Source: Tillandsia leiboldiana
Taxonomy: Eukaryota > Streptophyta > Magnoliopsida > Poales > Bromeliaceae
Direction: 5' to 3'
Length of the DNA: 64,000 nt
Assembly: GCA_029204045.2 (NCBI GenBank)
Contig: CM055071.1
Span: forward strand, 16,265,161 to 16,329,160
Both the position numbers and the translations under genes were made by a program. Of this stretch, positions 43,131-53,904 are shown piece by piece (within the stretch, counting starts at the first letter, position 1; the number at the start of each line of letters is the position of its first letter). The notes under the pieces are model-generated. The model saw only the letters and a list, made by a program, of their open reading frames with translations. It was not told the DNA's origin and searched no databases.

Positions 43131-45541
43131 GGAAAACTTTTAACTGCATTTTCTGCAATGGGCTGGCCTGGACCGCGAGTATTTTTCTGCGATTGAGCTC
43201 AAAAAACGGAAGACGGCAAAGCGAACGGATTCGGTTTTCGATTTACGGATCTCCCGGAATGGGGGTCAAAGCGTTTGCTTTGAGTGGTGCATCGAAACCC
43301 GCGCTAAGTGGCTTGCACGCTTTTTGAGGCGATCGGCGGGATCCTGCTGTGATCGGACCTTTCATCTTTTTATGTTAGTGGATTATTTTATTCATTTGGT
43401 GGTACCTCGACCTTACGGTTTCCGTTTTGGGTCCTAATTGAATAGTTTTTCAGTCGATTATGGAGGGGTTGAAATTCGAGAATTTTTGGGCAGACCGTCG
43501 GGACGCGCGGGTATTTTTAGATGTTAGAGCTCGCGAAACGGTGAACGGTGGCGCGATCGGATTTGAATTCCGACCCCGGGATCTCCCAGAAACAAATTTT
43601 GAAGTTTGCTATCTACTTGGGTGCATCGGAATGCGTGCCGGCGATCGGCACGTTTTCCGAGGCGATCTAGACCTCTCGTTCAATTTCAAAAGGCTAAGGT
43701 TGTTGACCTGGGTTTAATTTTAAAGTCTCTTCGTATAAGTTAAACCGATCGGGGTGCGGGGGGAAACCCTAGAAACCCTTTTTTTTTTCCCCTTTTTCCA
43801 AGAAACGGCGGAGGAACCGAGAATGAGAATCGGGCAGAGAAAGGGAAAATCGTCCATCCTCTGCGGGATTGATCGGGCGTGGAGGGGGCGATCTTCTTCC
43901 TTCATCCTCCTCCGGCGGAATCAAGCTTTTTCGGGCACAGAATGGGAGTGTTTTAGCGGGGGTTCCGTACACCTTCTTCTTCGCGTTTCAGGTGGGTACA
44001 CCTTTAGAAATCCTTTGTGCACAATCTCGTTTCAGTTATGGTTATCATATTGTGAGTACTTGTCCTGAGGGTTAGGGTCGGGCTTTGAAAACTGGAAATA
44101 TATTTAAAAGTGTGGGTTTTTATTCTTAAGTCTTAGCATTTAGTTCTATCATGTTGGACGGGGTCAACCTTATGTGTACTTGGGTTAAACATGGTAGGGA
44201 GGCATCAATTATTCATTTTTGGCTTTACGGTTATTATGATTAGATGTACATATTGTTTCATATGGTTCTCATGCATGGATAGGTGTATGTCGTGAATATA
44301 TATTGTTTCATATGCTTCTCATGCACGGATATGTACATATTATTTCATACGGTTCTCATACATAGATATGTATATATTGTCTCACATGGTTCGCTTACAT
44401 GCACATATATATATTGTTCACGGTTACTATGCTCGGCTGCAACACGCGCACCCGCGGTTTGGCCACCGCGAAGGGTGCGCTTTTCCGGAAAAGTGGTCTA
44501 TGACCCGTGTATACCCACAGGACGACGTGGGGCCTCTTTAGTTGTGGGGCTTGGATGCGCCAAGGTGTGAGCGGTGCGACCCGTCGGTTTAGTTGTCCGA
44601 CGTGGGAGCGGTGCGACCCATTCGGTTTAGTTGTCCGACTTGGGCGCGGTGCGATCCGTCGGTTTAGTTGTCCGACGGGATCGGGTATTGCAGGTTTACA
44701 GGTGTTTGATTTTACTTTTCCCTTGCGAGGGTGGCTGCTCCGGATAGACTACGGTTGGACGTTTTCTTTACCTGCTTTACTTTTATCACTTTTGTTTAGT
44801 CGCTGACTTCCCACTTTGCGACAGGGTCCTACAGGAGGGAGAGTTAGGCGACGGTGAGGCCGCGGCTAGAAATTTTGGGTCCCAGGAGACCGGAACAGTA
44901 CTTTACCTCTTACTGTCGCATTCCATTTATTATTTGTAGACTGTGGATGGTTCTCGATACCCTCGTGGGGTCGGTGTGGATGTCGGTACGGTGACAACTG
45001 AATTGTTTAGTTTTCTTTACATCTCTGTGGGCCGCTTTGGAAAATAAAATAGCAAATAAAAGAACAGATTGCGAAAACTACTATTTCAAAACTCGGGTGC
45101 CGTGTGGGCACCGTTTTCAAAACCTTGTGGATTTATGGTTTGCGAAAATGGATTTCAAAACCTAAGTGTCGTGTGGGCACTGTTTCTCAAACCCCTGAGT
45201 TTATGTTGCTTTCGAAAAAGGGTTTTCAAAATATGGGTGCCGGGTGGGCGCCGTTTCAACAATTGTGGGTTTTATCCTTTCAAACTAATCGGCCGTGAGT
45301 TTATTCTGCACATTGTGAATGGTTATACGTTTGGATTGTTGTGATTGAATGTTTACTCGTTTTGAACATTGTACAAACCGCGACGCCGTGCATATACAGG
45401 GGAGACTCTGTCCGTTTGTAGAGTGATCCTGTATATGCGGCGGATCTGGGCACGCGCCGGGGAAGAAGGTTTTCAAAAAAAAAAATAAATACATACCTTT
45501 TGTAATCCGTTTCCGCTAAATTAATCCCCCGGGGCGTGACA
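43131..45541 (+). repeat. Element 3 3' LTR, second segment
   Basis: The LTR resumes after the copia duplication and runs to GTGACA. It carries the same intron signals, GTGTG hairpins (about 45096-45252) and terminal hairpin (about 45384-45441) as the 5' LTR. Confidence 0.92.
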
Positions 45542-45546
45542 CCCGA

Positions 45547-46750
45547 TGTGCCAGAAATAAAGAAAGAAATTCTGACGGAAGCGCATAATGCTCCCTACAC
45601 TGCGCATCCCGGAGGTACGAAGATGTACAAAGACCTGAGGCAGACCTTTTGGTGGCCTAAATTGAAGGGAGATGTGACGCAATTCGTAGTGCATTGTTTG
45701 GTGTGCCAACAAGTGAAAGCAGAACATCAGCGACTGGCAGGAAAACTACAGCCACTGCCCATACCGGAATGGAATGGGAATGGATTACCATGGACTTCGT
45801 AACTGGTTTTCTGCGATCGCAACATGGACACGACGCGATATGGGTCATAGTGGACCGTCTGACGAAATCGGCCCATTTTTTGCCTATCCACACGACGTGG
45901 ACCTGAGACCAGCTAGCGCAAACCTACATCGACGAGGTGGTAAGGTTGCACGGAGTACCAACGTCGATAACTTCTGATAGGGACACGTTTTCTGTCAAAT
46001 TTCTAGCGGAGCCTACAGCAGGCACTGGGGACCAAACTGCAGTTCCGCACGGCCTTCCACCCGCAGACGGACGGGCAATCGGAACGGGTAATCCAGATTC
46101 TCGAAGATATGCTCCGAGCTTGCGTGCTTGACCTGGGTAAGGGATGGTCGCGTTACCTACCTATCGTGGAATCCGCCTACAATAACAGCTACCAAGCAAG
46201 CATTCAGATGGCGCCGTACGAAGCCTTGTATGGACGCCGATGTCGATCGCCTATTTGTTGGGACGACTTGGGGGAGCGAAAGCATTTGGGGCCAGACCTA
46301 GTAGAGGAAACTGATGCAAAGGTGCGCCTTATCAGGCAGCGGCTGTTGACCGCCCAGAGCCGGCAGAAGAGTTATGCGGATCCGAGGCGACGTGATTTGG
46401 AATTTATGGTGGGGGAACACGTGTTACTTCGTGTATCACCGTCTAAGGGAACCAGACACTTCGGCTTACGAGGGAAACTGAGCCCACGGTATGTGGGACC
46501 GTTCGAGATCTTGGAGCGTGTGGGCCCGGTGGCATACCGATTGGCCTTACCGCCAAACCTTGAACGGGTACACAACTTGTTTCACGTCTTGATGCTCCGA
46601 AAATACCTTTCCGATCCGTCACACGTCCTCGATGCCTCTGCCGTCGAGTTGCGTGAGGACTTGAGCTTTGAGGAAACACCGATACGAATATTGGCGCAGG
46701 AGGAGAAGAAGCTACGCCACCGGACGATCCCCTATGTGAAGGTGCAATGG
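45547..46750 (+). pseudogene. Element 1 integrase
   Basis: Continues from GRICVP at 26361. It has the zinc region (AHNAPYTAHPGG, FVVHCLVCQQ), then frameshifts within MDFVTG (near 45770), near 45900 and near 45990. The codons for SDRDT and GQSERV remain in sequence. From 46109 an open frame covers LRACVLDLGKGWSRYLP through the integrase C-terminal GPFEILERVGPVAYRLALPP and the tail TIPYVKVQW, cut at 46750 by element 4. It is defective through frameshifts and insertion. Confidence 0.88.
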
Positions 46751-47300
46751 TGTGAGGACCTGGATCCCCACGTCGAGATTACTGGATCATCTACAGCTCC
46801 CGGAGGCCTATGTGGCGTGTTGGTGGGATTTGTGCCCCAATTGGACATTAGAGTTGGGCTCTGTGTGTTTAGTGGATCACGTGGGTGATCATTGGACTCC
46901 GTCGGATCGTTAGAAGTGGTTTCGCGCGAAGTGGATATTAAATTTGGACTCAGCGCGAAGTTTGGACCAAGGATTACCTTTCCGGATGCCTTCGGCAAAT
47001 TTTGGAGTTGGAATTTGGCGAAATGGACATCAAATTCGGATTCAGCGCGCGAAAACGGTTAAAACGGACTACCCACTTGTTATTTTTGGGCTCTGGACAC
47101 TGTTCACGCCGGAACAGTGTTTCCGGCGGCGGCGGCAGCGGCGGAGCGGCCGCAGGCAGCGCGGCGGACGGAGGCGCGGGCCGCCCGGTCCACGCGGCAG
47201 GCGTGCGCCGGGGGCGGGACGCGTGGCGGCTCGGGAGTGGGCCGGTCCGCGGGGCGCGGTCTACGGGGGAGTGCGGGGCGCACGGTGGACCGGGGGTGAC

Positions 47301-47557
47301 ACGTGGCAGGTTTGCATTGGTTCGGTCCACACGATTTCGTGCACCGGGTTCACTAGGCAGTGGCATGACACGTGGCGTTCTCCGATTGGTGGGTCTAGTG
47401 TGCGCGGCAGGGTGGCAGGCGGCGGCGTCAGGCGCACGTGGGCGCGGTCGGGCGGATTCCCGCGCTTGGGGAGGACACGTGTCAGCGTCTGGGGGGCGCG
47501 ACGTGTCGCGCGGGGAGCGGCTGGGGTTGCTGTCCGCTGTTTGGCGGGCGACGTGGC
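47301..47557 (+). promoter_or_regulatory. G-box/ABRE-like site cluster in element 4 U3
   Basis: ACGTGGC at 47301, 47370 and 47551, ACGTGTC at 47477 and 47501, CACGTGGG at 47435; one more CACGTGGG at 46878. All lie within 400 bases upstream of the TATA box. Confidence 0.6.
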
Positions 47558-47687
47558 GGCCCAGGAGGGATTCGGGCGGCTACAGTGTTCGGGCGCGGGG
47601 ATTTCGGGCTGCTACAGTGCGCGCCCGAAAATTCCCAGCGCCCGGAAATCCGGACATATCCGGTATTTTCCAATTGTTTCAGCTGCC

Positions 47688-47696
47688 TATAAATAG
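47688..47696 (+). promoter_or_regulatory. TATA box of element 4 LTR
   Basis: TATAAATAG followed about 25-35 bases later by pyrimidine-rich TCTCTTCTTC, a plausible start site. Repeated at 54842-54850. Confidence 0.7.
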
Positions 47697-49286
47697 CGAT
47701 CCGAGCTCTCTTCTTCGCCCTTTTTCCACCATTTCCGAGCCTCTTCTCGCCGGGGTGCCTTCAGCAAAGTTGATCCTCGTGTTTGGCTGCATCTTTCTGC
47801 AAAGTTTTGGGATTTTTGGTGGCACGCTTATCGAGGTTTCTATTTTTACGGCGCGGCGCGACGCTCGTTCGTTTGTGGTCTTCTTCGTCGCGTTTTGGTG
47901 CGAGGACTCCCCCGGCTTACCCCGAGCACCTTTTTCAGTGATTCTTGCGCCGTTGGCTTCACGACAGCGGCGCGGTGTTTTGGTGATATCTTCGCGCACA
48001 GGCATCGGATTGGGGCGATTCAAGAGGCGATTTGCATCTACACATCACGAGGAATATGCCCAAATTTTCTTGGAATTTTCTGAATATTTTTCGAAGTGTA
48101 GGAAGCTCGGAATTGGACGTGCAGGTACTCGTTTCGAAGGTATCGACGCGAGGATTACTGTGGTATTTTTATTGGATTTTTCTGGGCACTTGCAGCAGGG
48201 GTGTTTTTAGCTGTTTGAAGCCGAGGCTTGCGCGACTTGTACCGTGGGTGTTATGTTGGCAGATTTTGGACCGCGGGCGTCTACCCACTTCACCGACTTC
48301 AGGTTTGCCTTGGGTTAAGCGCTTCAGGTGGGTGAGCTTATTATCAGTAATTGTTTAAGGCAATGTTTATGTTGTGGCAAGTATAAGTCCACTTGTGGGG
48401 ATGTCACCCCTCTATGACTGATGCATGCATGTGTAGGGTACATAGTTTATATTGGTAAGTAGGTAAGCTTGTTAATGATATCGGTATAAATGATTGCAAG
48501 AATAGTATTTATGAGGTATGCTGAGGACTTGCATGACTTGGGCATCTATGTGATGACTAGTGTAAGCTTACCTAGGATAATGTTACCCTATGAAATTATG
48601 TAACATGCCATGTTAGCACATAGCCTTTCTTGTGATGGATTATGCTTGGGACAGGATTTCGTAGCTATGTGCGGATTTGTACTCTGAGGAGTTATTATGA
48701 TCATTCTATTGATGAACCCTGAATTGTGGACAGGTCTAGTTTTGGGATTCCGGCATGTTGCTTATTCCTAAGGAACTACTATTATGCTTTAGCCCCCTTT
48801 TATTTCCTTGAGGACAATTGCATGCTTGTATGGTCACGTAGTTAGGCCATCTTTTACTGCTGCACTACTTATTGGAACTTGACTTAGGAGAAACCATGCT
48901 TTTCTTTTCTCCTTCTTGTTAGTCAGGTGGTCAGTGTTGCTCGGGTTCGAGCAGGGGGTCTGGGTAGTGTACAGTCGGGACATCGTGTCTGGGCAGGTTG
49001 GTTTAGTTGTGGGGCTTTGCGGCAACCGCGGATATTGGGCGGTTGACCGGGTGTTTCTCTATGCACCTGATTGGGTATCAGTTTCTTTAGTGGATGGAGT
49101 TTCCCACTTATCGTTTAGTGCATCCGATTGAGGTCGGGTCTTTCCTTAGTGGTTGAGCTTTCCCACTTTGATCAGAGTCGTGATCCAGTCCTGCTACATT
49201 GAGACACTTGACAGGGATACTTGTTACTGAGATGTACTTTACTCGTGTGGGTCGCTCCCCTCGAGTGCCACTCCGGAGGTAGGCTT

Positions 49287-49377
49287 GACCGAGCCGTGTG
49301 CCGGTCTGTTACTTATATTTTTGACCGAGCCGTGTGCCGGTCCGTTACATATCTTGAGATCGAGCCGTGTGCCGATC
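49287..49377 (+). other. Three CGTGT-loop hairpins in element 4 LTR
   Basis: GACCG(A)GC-CGTGT-GC-CGGTC at 49287-49306 and 49323-49342, and GATCG..CGATC with the same inner part at 49358-49377. The change C to T in the left arm is matched by G to A in the right arm. Repeated in the 3' LTR at about 56441-56531. Confidence 0.6.
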
Positions 49378-50425
49378 AGTTACTGAGTTCGACAGCAGAG
49401 CAGGCAGTACCGGGTGTCATACCGGTTCATTTGATTGGGTTTATTTCGGTCAGATACTTTTATTGTTACACTCGTGCCTGGGGGCCGAGTGCAGACTGGT
49501 AGTTGAGTTTAGATCAGTGCTAGTATTGTTGAGAGCCGTCTGGTTGACGGTGGTCCCGTGTTGTTGCGAGTACTTTGACCGCTGTGTGAGAGGTTGAGCA
49601 TCTTGATTCTATCCGTTCTGAGAGAGAGCGTGGATTTTGACCATAGCCTGCATGTTTCTCTCCTCGATAGCGAGCTTGTCCGTTTGGACGCCCTACGTAA
49701 TTCCTGCCCGTCAGCGGGAGGTGGTTGTAGGTGGGCGCAGGTTTGACTGGACCAGATGTGGCAGTCAGTTCGATTGGGTCGGTGGTGCACTTCATGTGCT
49801 AGGGGTTGCATACCACTGTTTGGTTCTCCCCCTTTTAGCCTTTAGTTAGGGGCAGGGCAGCTGTTGAGAGTTTCCAGCGTACTCATTTCAGTCTTATGAC
49901 TTGGGTTAGTTTTTGTCTCTTGAGGACTTGGTGGGCAGACCGTCGGGTCTGGCGGTGGTACCCACTGAGAACTCCCTTTTTGGAGTAGTTCTCACACCCT
50001 TTGGGGGTTTTCCCCCCTTTTCTCTCCTCTTCTTTGTTTTGCAGAGTCTTAGCAGGTGTTGCCGACTCTGCGGTTGTTGATCGTGGCGAGGGAGTCGCGA
50101 GCTAGATCCCTACCCGGCGTTGGAGAGTAGCGGTACCCTTCTGAGGAGATCATCAGTAGATTAGCGGTTTCTTTTCCTCTTTTGAGAGACTTGTAGTGAG
50201 GATATTTTGTATTGAGAGACTGTACACTGTTGTATATATATTGGAGTTACCTCCCGGTTGGGTTTAGAGCTTGTACTCGAGGATTTGTATTATTATTATT
50301 TTGGGAGGCAGACAGTGTTGTTTATTTCCAGTTGTACAGTGATTGATTTTAGTTACAGCAGATTTTTATTTATAGCTCTGATATCTGTTTAGTTATAGTA
50401 CTTTTCTTGCAGGTAGGACGCTTCG

Positions 50426-50445
50426 CCTATGCAGGTATGCATAGG
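50426..50445 (+). other. Terminal LTR hairpin of element 4
   Basis: CCTATGC-AGGTAT-GCATAGG just before GGCGGATCTG, 53 bases before the LTR end. The same position in the minus-strand LTR at 61914 has arms CGTCTGTGCGG and CCGCACAGACG. Confidence 0.6.
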
Positions 50446-50498
50446 TGGCGGATCTGTTTGGCAGGCCCGGGTCGCAGTTTCGACCCCGGGGCGTGACA

Positions 50499-53400
50499 GA
50501 TTAGAGTGGTATCAGAGCCTAGGTTGTAGGTCATGGTGGACTTAGAAACCCTAGGCTTTTGGTTTGACCCTTGGTTGACGTTGTGAGAGTCGTGATTTTT
50601 GCGAGAGTCCTGATTGAGTTTTATACCTCTCCCGAGGGACGGGAGGAGTGATTGGCATGTTTATTCTCCTAGGTGATTATGTTGGCTGCAGACAACATAA
50701 TGCTGTGGAACGGGTGACATGCTTTAGACTTTCGCTGGATTGGGTCGAGTGTTGTTGTGTGCTGTTTTGGTTGTTTCGTCGTGGTGAGCGGTGTCTCCCC
50801 GACGTTGGGTTTTGACCCGTGTGCATCCTGTCATGGCAGTTGAGCTTGAGCAGTTGGTTTTGGGCCGGATACCCGGATTGAGGTCAGAAAACCCCGGACC
50901 CAGATGACAGGATTGTCGGAGGCTTGTCAGCGGCTGAGGGAGCAGCTGGTCTTGATGACACAGTTGCCGGAGCACTGAGTAGCCCCCTCTGTGCCAAGGT
51001 TTAGTGTCGAGGCACCGAGGCAGGGTGGATGGTTGACGGCTGGTGAGCCGTGGGGCATGGTCGACCTATGGAGCCATGTTTGGCAGATGAACCACCCCGA
51101 CTCGTAAGATTGAGTTTGGAGCCTTTGAAGGCAGAGTCGCGGCTGGTGGTGATGGAGTAATTAATTGAGAGCCTCCTTGTGCTAGAGAGTGTATGCAGTT
51201 GTTGAACCGCGCGCTCCGGATTCGAGGGACGAGGCGCATAGGATATATAAGATTGGGAGTGGATTGCGCCAGGATACCTTCCTGTTATTCAGTCCCTTCA
51301 TTGTGGATTTAGACGCCTCGCGGGAGCAGGCACCGTGTATGGAGCGCGGCATTGCAGTTCCTTTGGATAGGGATCTGCCGCCAGAGGTGAGTTCTGGATT
51401 TTGGCGCTTGGCGCCGGATGATGGAGGACAGATCGGCCGGCAGGGGCATGACTAATTTTCTTTTCTTGGATGACGAATTCCCGAGATGTCAGAGGTCGAG
51501 TGGACCCCGAAGGCGACATCAGTATTTTATCAGAGTGGCGCAGCGATAGCGTGGATTTGTTATCTGCGGAGGACCTTATTCGTCGCCTCATTGTGATCAG
51601 AGACAGAGGTCGTGCTTCCTAGTGATAGCCCTGATTTTCAGGCAGATTGAGCGACAACCACTTACTTTGAGCGGATGAATCTGTGCCGCCCGGTTGGAGG
51701 GCGCCACGGTAGTGGATTGAGTGTCGCAGGTGGGATTTCACCACGGTAGTCGGAGTTAGAGCATGCTCCACTCTTACATGGGTTAGAGGCAGATTTGTTA
51801 CCACGTGCACTAGAGGTACAGGTTCCTGTTGTTGTTGTGCACGTGGAGGAGGCGTTTGGATCATGTCCAGTGCGACCGAGACCGCGAGACACCGGCAGAG
51901 TTATTGGAAATTATAGCAATTAGGTGTTTTGACCTTATGCTTGAGATTGTTGGGCACTATGCCACAGGATGTTCGACTGCGGCAAAAGAGGACTTGATCT
52001 TCGGCAAGACAGGCAATTGGAGGCTTGCTCGTTGAGGTTGTTAGAGCACTCTGGTTTTAGCGACAGGGTGAGAGGTGCTTACGGCGGCACCGGGACTCAG
52101 AGATATCTCTGTTGCCTGCGAGATCCCGTGTGTGATTTCACCTTAGTTGTTGGTAATGCCGCCGGTTAGGGAGATAGAGATTGCGTTTGACGTGGTTCGA
52201 GGAACCGCGCCACCCGGGACGGCACCTCATTGGATATCGCCGGTAGAGCTGAGAGAGAGACTTGGCACTGTTGCAGGGTCCGATGGATCGAGGGGTCTGT
52301 TTGACCTAGTGCCACGTCGTTGGTATACTGTGGTGATGCCACGTCATTGATACACGAATGTGAGGGTCCTTTTATGGTATCCAGGACCTTATGATGGAAT
52401 TATACTCCGGCAGTTGGTGGATGATGCGAGCACCCACTTGGAGTTAGACAGCCGAGGACTTCGCCTAGATGGCGTTTTGGACACGGTGGTGGCATTATGA
52501 GTTGTTAGCGAGGCCCAATGGAATGACGAATGCCCTGTGGACTTCAAGATCTGAGGGATTGTATGTCCCAGTTGTACTTGGGCGAACTGGGAGTGGTGTT
52601 TTCCGAGGATATTTTGATTTACTCCCAGAGTGACTTGGAGCACGAGGAGCACTTTGTGGATGTGCTACCATGCCCGTGTGGATGAAGTGGTATGCCAAGT
52701 TATTGAGGTACAAGTTGTAGCTGCAGAAGCATACCTTCTTGGGTCGCTTTGTTCGAGCCGTAGGGACGGCGGTGGAACCCGACCAAGTGGATGTTATTCA
52801 AGTTGACTGAGACCGACTTCCATTCTTGAGGTGAGAAGCTTCTAGACTTGGCGGTGCCGAGAGAGCATGGCCAATGGATAATGTGTCTGATATTAGCGCC
52901 AATGCTAGTGTTTCCTGTGTTGGGAGATGGAATTGTGTGATTTAGTGATGCCTCCCATTGTGGCGGTGGAGTTACCGTGGGTGGATCTTCGGTCCACACT
53001 TTATTAGTCCAACCCTATGAGTGTTGTGGCAGGATGAAACACTGTTTTTGCAGGCAGCTTGGATTCCACAGTTGAGCCTTCTGTACGTCCTTTTCCCCAG
53101 CTTGGATTGTTATACCTGGGCGTAGGCCATGCCTGCTTGGCTATCAGTTTTGATTACTCAGCATCTTGAGTGGGATTTTCGCGGATTGTTGTTGCTGATT
53201 TGGGATTTTTGACCGCGAGTTTGAGCCTCCGCATTTTGATCGCCTTTCGAGCCAGTTTTCCCTCCCGTTCACTGACGGTTTGGTCCCCGTCAGGGCATCC
53301 TTTCGACCCGTGGATCTGTTGGAGTTATGTTGGCTTGTTGAGTGTCCAACCGTGGCTTGAGATTGTGTCTCTTGAGGATCCCTTTTGAGGGTAGCTCGTG

Positions 53401-53904
53401 GTTGAGTAGGCCACTCGGGTGATTTTGGATCGGAAGTAACCGAGTGAAGACCCCAGCTTATTGGATCTTTTCCTCATGGGATGAATCTGTGGGTATACTT
53501 CGGGTGGTCCTGGTTGAGTAGACACCAGGAGGTAGTTTAGTGCGTGTTGCGCGGATGGTTATTCTGTTTCCCCCGGCTCTTGATGGGGCCTCTGTGTTGT
53601 TTCACGTCTCAGCTCAGGATTGTTTTGCTTTTGGATCCCTCGCACGTGATTGACTTGCCCCTTTTGAGATCTGTGATTGTTGGAGTACGAGGGATGCCTG
53701 TTGCGATTTCTGGCTCGAGAGATGAGGAAATCGCATGTCGGGCCATGCCGTACTTGTTGTTGTTGTTGTTGGGAAGTAATCACGGGGAGTGAGCGATGTT
53801 TCGGGAGCTGGAGGCGTTATTGATGGATACCTACCCGTGGTATGTGGGACCCTTGGGGGATTTGAGTTAGTTTCGAGGACGAAACTTTTCTTAGTGGGGG
53901 AGGA
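50499..53904 (+). pseudogene. Element 4 interior: primer site and degenerate gag-pol
   Basis: Primer site TGGTATCAGAGCC at 50507-50519. A ruined zinc knuckle is recognisable near 51925-51975 (RCFDLML..VGHYATGC), and RT catalytic sequence near 52590-52650 reads VVFSEDILIYSQSDLEHEEH, i.e. the FIDD motif has become SEDI. It is followed by FLG and a stop-containing GIAVDP-like stretch. The AGTTTCGAGGACGAAACT dyad is at about 53868-53886 and the polypurine tract AGTGGGGGAGGA ends at 53904. No frame longer than about 110 codons is believable; integrase is not recognisable. Confidence 0.8.

Larger units (their letters stand above)
26362..45541 (+). mobile_element. Element 3: Tekay-like gypsy element with nested copia element
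   Basis: LTRs 26362-28834 and 31946-32007 plus 43131-45541, both 2473 bp once the nested copia element and its duplication are removed. Perfect target duplication CCCGA at 26357-26361 and 45542-45546. It is inserted between the RNase H and integrase regions of element 1. By eye I count about eight differences between the LTRs. The interior (28835-31945) is only 3.1 kb of broken gag-pol with internal deletions. Confidence 0.93.
46751..50498 (+). repeat. Element 4 5' LTR (3748 bp)
   Basis: Starts TGTGAGGACC and ends CCCCGGGGCGTGACA. Sections: U3 with ACGTG sites (46878, 47301-47557), TATA box 47688-47696, leader with a CAG|GTGGGTGAG donor-like site at 48328 and an acceptor-like TTGTTTTGCAG ending 50044, three GTGTG hairpins (49287-49377), terminal hairpin 50426-50445. 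A 402-codon open frame at 47002-48210 spans promoter and leader and is not regarded as a gene. Confidence 0.93.

Noticed and set aside
47002..48210. 402-codon open frame, repeated at 54156-55364
   Set aside because: It spans the U3, TATA box and leader of the element 4 LTR. The second copy is simply the other LTR, so conservation is not evidence for coding.
49500..50498. Possible small host gene with TTTTGCAG acceptor and downstream exon
   Set aside because: The same segment is present in the 3' LTR and in the LTR fragments near 3450 and 4575, so it is part of the LTR leader.
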